From positions 1-53,122 of the forward strand of contig DAHUYT010000010.1 in the NCBI GenBank assembly GCA_027315065.1: 53,122 nucleotides of DNA. The letters are read 5' to 3'. Below are positions 50,837 through 53,122 of the stretch, piece after piece (the first letter of the stretch is position 1; the number at the start of each line of letters is the position of its first letter). This DNA is from Nitrososphaerota archaeon (GTDB taxonomy: Archaea > Thermoproteota > Nitrososphaeria > Nitrososphaerales > Nitrosopumilaceae). The notes below the pieces were generated by a model. That model had not been told where the DNA came from and did not search any database. It worked only from the letters and a program-made list of their open reading frames with translations. A program made the position numbers and the translations under genes.

Positions 50837-53122
50837 CTATTGCAGAGTCAGAAATGGTGTCTCGACTGGCCTGTATGTTACCTTCATGGATACATCATTC
50901 ATCGCATCTGCTTGCGGGATGAATCCTTGAGATGAGTCTATCTCTACTTTCCACTGACCCACTATTGGATCTACCGATGTTATGGAGAATCTTTCAAGGG
51001 GATCATCTGGACCAGAATATCTTACCCTATAAATCTGGTTTTCTATAGTTATGCTCTTTAGTTGCCCTCTTTCTCCAAATGTAGAGTCTTTTACAAGACA
51101 TCCATCTGAGCCTCCTATGACACACGTACCATCAGGTGCAGTTACCTTGTATCTTGTTGTTCCATCATTGTGATATGAAGAGTAGAGAATTCTTGGGTTG
51201 GCAATTGTGTGGTTGTTGTTATCAGTTATGGACTTGATGTCTGTAAATTCTGTAATTGGAATGGTTTTTACTGCAGAAAATGTTGTCATTGATGCGTTTG
51301 CAGTAAAGTTTTGGCCATAAAAATCTGCTTTGGCTTGTAGAAGGTGGTTTGCCACTTGGTTATCTGACAAGGTCTGCCATTGTAACGATACAGAAGTCTG
51401 AGTGGTTCCATTGAATAGCTGTGGCTGTGATGTATACACCTTATCTCCGTCCACCAGTAAAGATATTGTTCCATAAACAGAGCTGCCGTTGTTGGTAAAG
51501 TATGCCGTTGGGTTTTCCGCACTACCTGCTGCTCCATACTGTACGACATCAAGTTCCAGTTTTCCGCCTATGGGATAGTCAGGCTTGACTCCGATTGCAT
51601 ATGTATCTGAGTCGCTTATCTTGCCTGCCTCATTTTGCACATCAACCCAGTAGTTGATGGCAGGTCCTTGCATCATTTCTGAAGGAATTGTTCCCGATAT
51701 GGCGTATGTCGTGTTTGATATCTGGAGTGGTACCACGCTCATCTCTATGACAGAATATTTCGTAAAGTCCTGGCCTATCGGTACATACCTAAGCTCTGCT
51801 TTGGTAATTGGCGTTGGGCTGTTGATAATAGAGTATACCGTAAGTGGCTGATTGTCTACATACTGATTTGTTGTATTTGAAGATAACACAGTGGTACCGT
51901 TTGCTATTTGGAATCTGACATCAAATATCCTTGGGGCTGTAAGATCAATTGGCTGTTGCTCAATCGTTGTTCCGGACGGTTCAAATGTAATGTTTGCCTT
52001 GCATGTAGTAACATCTATTGTCTGGCCAACGGTATTGATATTGTTGTTTTCCGCAAGCAATGCTACTACTTCAAATGATTTTTCCTGTGGGCTTATTGAT
52101 ACGTCATACACATACTTTTTGATTGTTGCGTTATCGTTCTGAGTCAGGAATGGTTGGTTGGCATCAAGCTGTGCAGAGACTACACCAGATATTGATGAGC
52201 GTATTATGACAGACGGTACTTGGGTACTATCTGTTCCGATCACTATTCTTGCTGTATCTGTATCACAGACATCATACGATACTTGTTCAATCTTTAACTG
52301 TGGAAGTAATATTCCTCCAAATCCTGCTGATCCTCCAGCACCTGCTCCTGTTGAGCCAGCTCCTCCGCCGCCTGAACCAGATGAACTAGAGCCTGTACCA
52401 CTAGTGGATCCACTAGATGACCATGAACCAAATCCTGTAAAGTGGTTTGTCCAAACAACTAGATCTGAGCCTCTGTTTATCTTGCATTCATTTGCTCCAG
52501 TAGGTAGACCTGACCCACTGTCAGTAGTACAAAGAGCAGTAATCTCTGTAACTGTGGTAGGAATATAGAAGAAACCTACATGTTGCCCGGCTTGACCTGC
52601 AAGTACTACGCTCACAGGATTACTAAAATGCAACGGCGTATTTGTAGTTGAACCAAGTTGAATTACAACTCCTTGGGTAGTGGTTTGACCAGCTGTTGTG
52701 GGTAGTGATAGAACAACGTTTGTTTGTACCGTTGGCAAGTCAAGTACACCATTCCATGATGTTCCTGATATGGTCGTATTTGCTGGAATTGTTATTTGGG
52801 CTAAAATAGAATTGTTGTCGTTATATCTTGTGATAGTAAGAGGATTTGAGATCTTGGTAGTGTTAATATTGCCATTTGGTTTAGATATTGCAGAATAGTT
52901 AATTGATGGAGTAGTTACATCATATGGAACTGTAACACTGGATAGAGCTGCATTGGAGCTGACCACGACCAGTTGTGGTTGTGATGGATTGATTGTAATT
53001 TGTGTTTGTGAATTCTCAACTAGATCTTGATTTGGAGCCAAATTTTTGTCTTCTGTGGACGAATCTGTGATTGATAGCAAGTCTGATAGGGACTGGGTTA
53101 CTGTTCTTGTCGTAGCTACTGC
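50837..53122 (-). CDS. Large secreted/cell-surface protein, N-terminus beyond window
   Basis: The frame stays open through the right edge (53122), so the TTG at 53080 is not a convincing start: the upstream in-frame residues TRTVTQSLSDLLSITDSS match the TRT-x-S-DSLS-x-TDS repeats of large thaumarchaeal surface proteins. The visible part is Thr/Ser/Asn-rich with many beta strands, a Gly/Ser hinge (about residues 222-255) and two cysteine-containing loops. No transmembrane anchor is seen at the C-terminus. Likely an adhesin or S-layer-associated protein and a substrate for N-glycosylation; not assignable to a named family. Confidence 0.7.
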   Translation of the reverse strand, partial: AVATTRTVTQSLSDLLSITDSSTEDKNLAPNQDLVENSQTQITINPSQPQLVVVSSNAALSSVTVPYDVTTPSINYSAISKPNGNINTTKISNPLTITRYNDNNSILAQITIPANTTISGTSWNGVLDLPTVQTNVVLSLPTTAGQTTTQGVVIQLGSTTNTPLHFSNPVSVVLAGQAGQHVGFFYIPTTVTEITALCTTDSGSGLPTGANECKINRGSDLVVWTNHFTGFGSWSSSGSTSGTGSSSSGSGGGGAGSTGAGAGGSAGFGGILLPQLKIEQVSYDVCDTDTARIVIGTDSTQVPSVIIRSSISGVVSAQLDANQPFLTQNDNATIKKYVYDVSISPQEKSFEVVALLAENNNINTVGQTIDVTTCKANITFEPSGTTIEQQPIDLTAPRIFDVRFQIANGTTVLSSNTTNQYVDNQPLTVYSIINSPTPITKAELRYVPIGQDFTKYSVIEMSVVPLQISNTTYAISGTIPSEMMQGPAINYWVDVQNEAGKISDSDTYAIGVKPDYPIGGKLELDVVQYGAAGSAENPTAYFTNNGSSVYGTISLLVDGDKVYTSQPQLFNGTTQTSVSLQWQTLSDNQVANHLLQAKADFYGQNFTANASMTTFSAVKTIPITEFTDIKSITDNNNHTIANPRILYSSYHNDGTTRYKVTAPDGTCVIGGSDGCLVKDSTFGERGQLKSITIENQIYRVRYSGPDDPLERFSITSVDPIVGQWKVEIDSSQGFIPQADAMNDVSMKVTYRPVETPFLTLQ

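Noticed and set aside
52158-52568. 136-residue plus-strand frame rich in Pro opposite the surface protein
   Set aside because: It mirrors the Gly/Ser hinge of the minus-strand gene; the Pro-rich composition is a reverse-strand artefact.

Overview
The window comes from an archaeon of the Nitrososphaerota (Thaumarchaeota), most likely the Nitrosopumilales (group I.1a ammonia oxidisers). Supporting evidence is archaeal/eukaryotic-type information genes (L44e, S27e, S19e, S6e, TFE-alpha, aIF2-alpha and -gamma, Nop10, NAC, PDCD5, PriS/PriL, thermosome), the archaeal GTP cyclohydrolase III route to riboflavin, cobalamin nucleotide-loop genes, an STT3/AglB oligosaccharyltransferase, and several zinc-ribbon and envelope proteins of the kind common in this phylum. 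No ammonia oxidation or carbon fixation marker lies in the window, so the lifestyle is inferred. The DNA is moderately AT-rich. Many promoters place a TATA box about 27 bp before the start codon, which implies widespread leaderless transcription and helps fix start codons.

Layout. 1-2300: accessory edge with a truncated Cas1, a damaged gene combining an HEIGH motif with a Rossmann-like domain, a 33-codon ORF and a Cys-rich protein. 2300-7320: PfkB kinase, thermosome, adenine deaminase, L44e-S27e. 7300-11530: five-gene cobalamin operon. 11570-16200: aspartate-semialdehyde dehydrogenase, Lrp regulator, haem O synthase, UbiD decarboxylase and small proteins. 16380-21340: a hairpin RNA candidate, a RuvC-like protein, NAC, a PUA protein, AbrB-PhoU regulator, HflX, aTrm56, TFE. 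21330-25660: riboflavin operon containing an unassigned amidohydrolase. 25730-28450: CitE-like lyase, MDR dehydrogenase, PDCD5, S19e. 28620-30160: CobA, aIF2-alpha, Nop10. 30160-36280: AglB fused to a cyclophilin, UPF0173 hydrolase, a PIN gene split by a frameshift, aIF2-gamma, S6e, two tiny zinc-ribbon genes, tRNA-Gly(CCC). 36450-46130: zinc-ribbon response regulator, a polysaccharide synthase/deacetylase pair, HIT protein, C39-TPR protein, GATase, UPF0182. 46210-50810: primase subunits, endonuclease IV, glycyl-tRNA synthetase. The right edge holds a large secreted protein that runs out of the window.

The points most worth a second look are the STT3-cyclophilin fusion, the amidohydrolase embedded in the riboflavin operon (the archaeal pathway has an unassigned deaminase, and the usual ArfB deformylase is absent here), Cas1 beside the damaged HEIGH/Rossmann gene, a cobyric acid synthase lacking its glutaminase domain, the A9 frameshift in the PIN gene, one TATA box shared by tRNA-Gly and a zinc-ribbon gene, and the hairpin RNA candidate near 16.4 kb.
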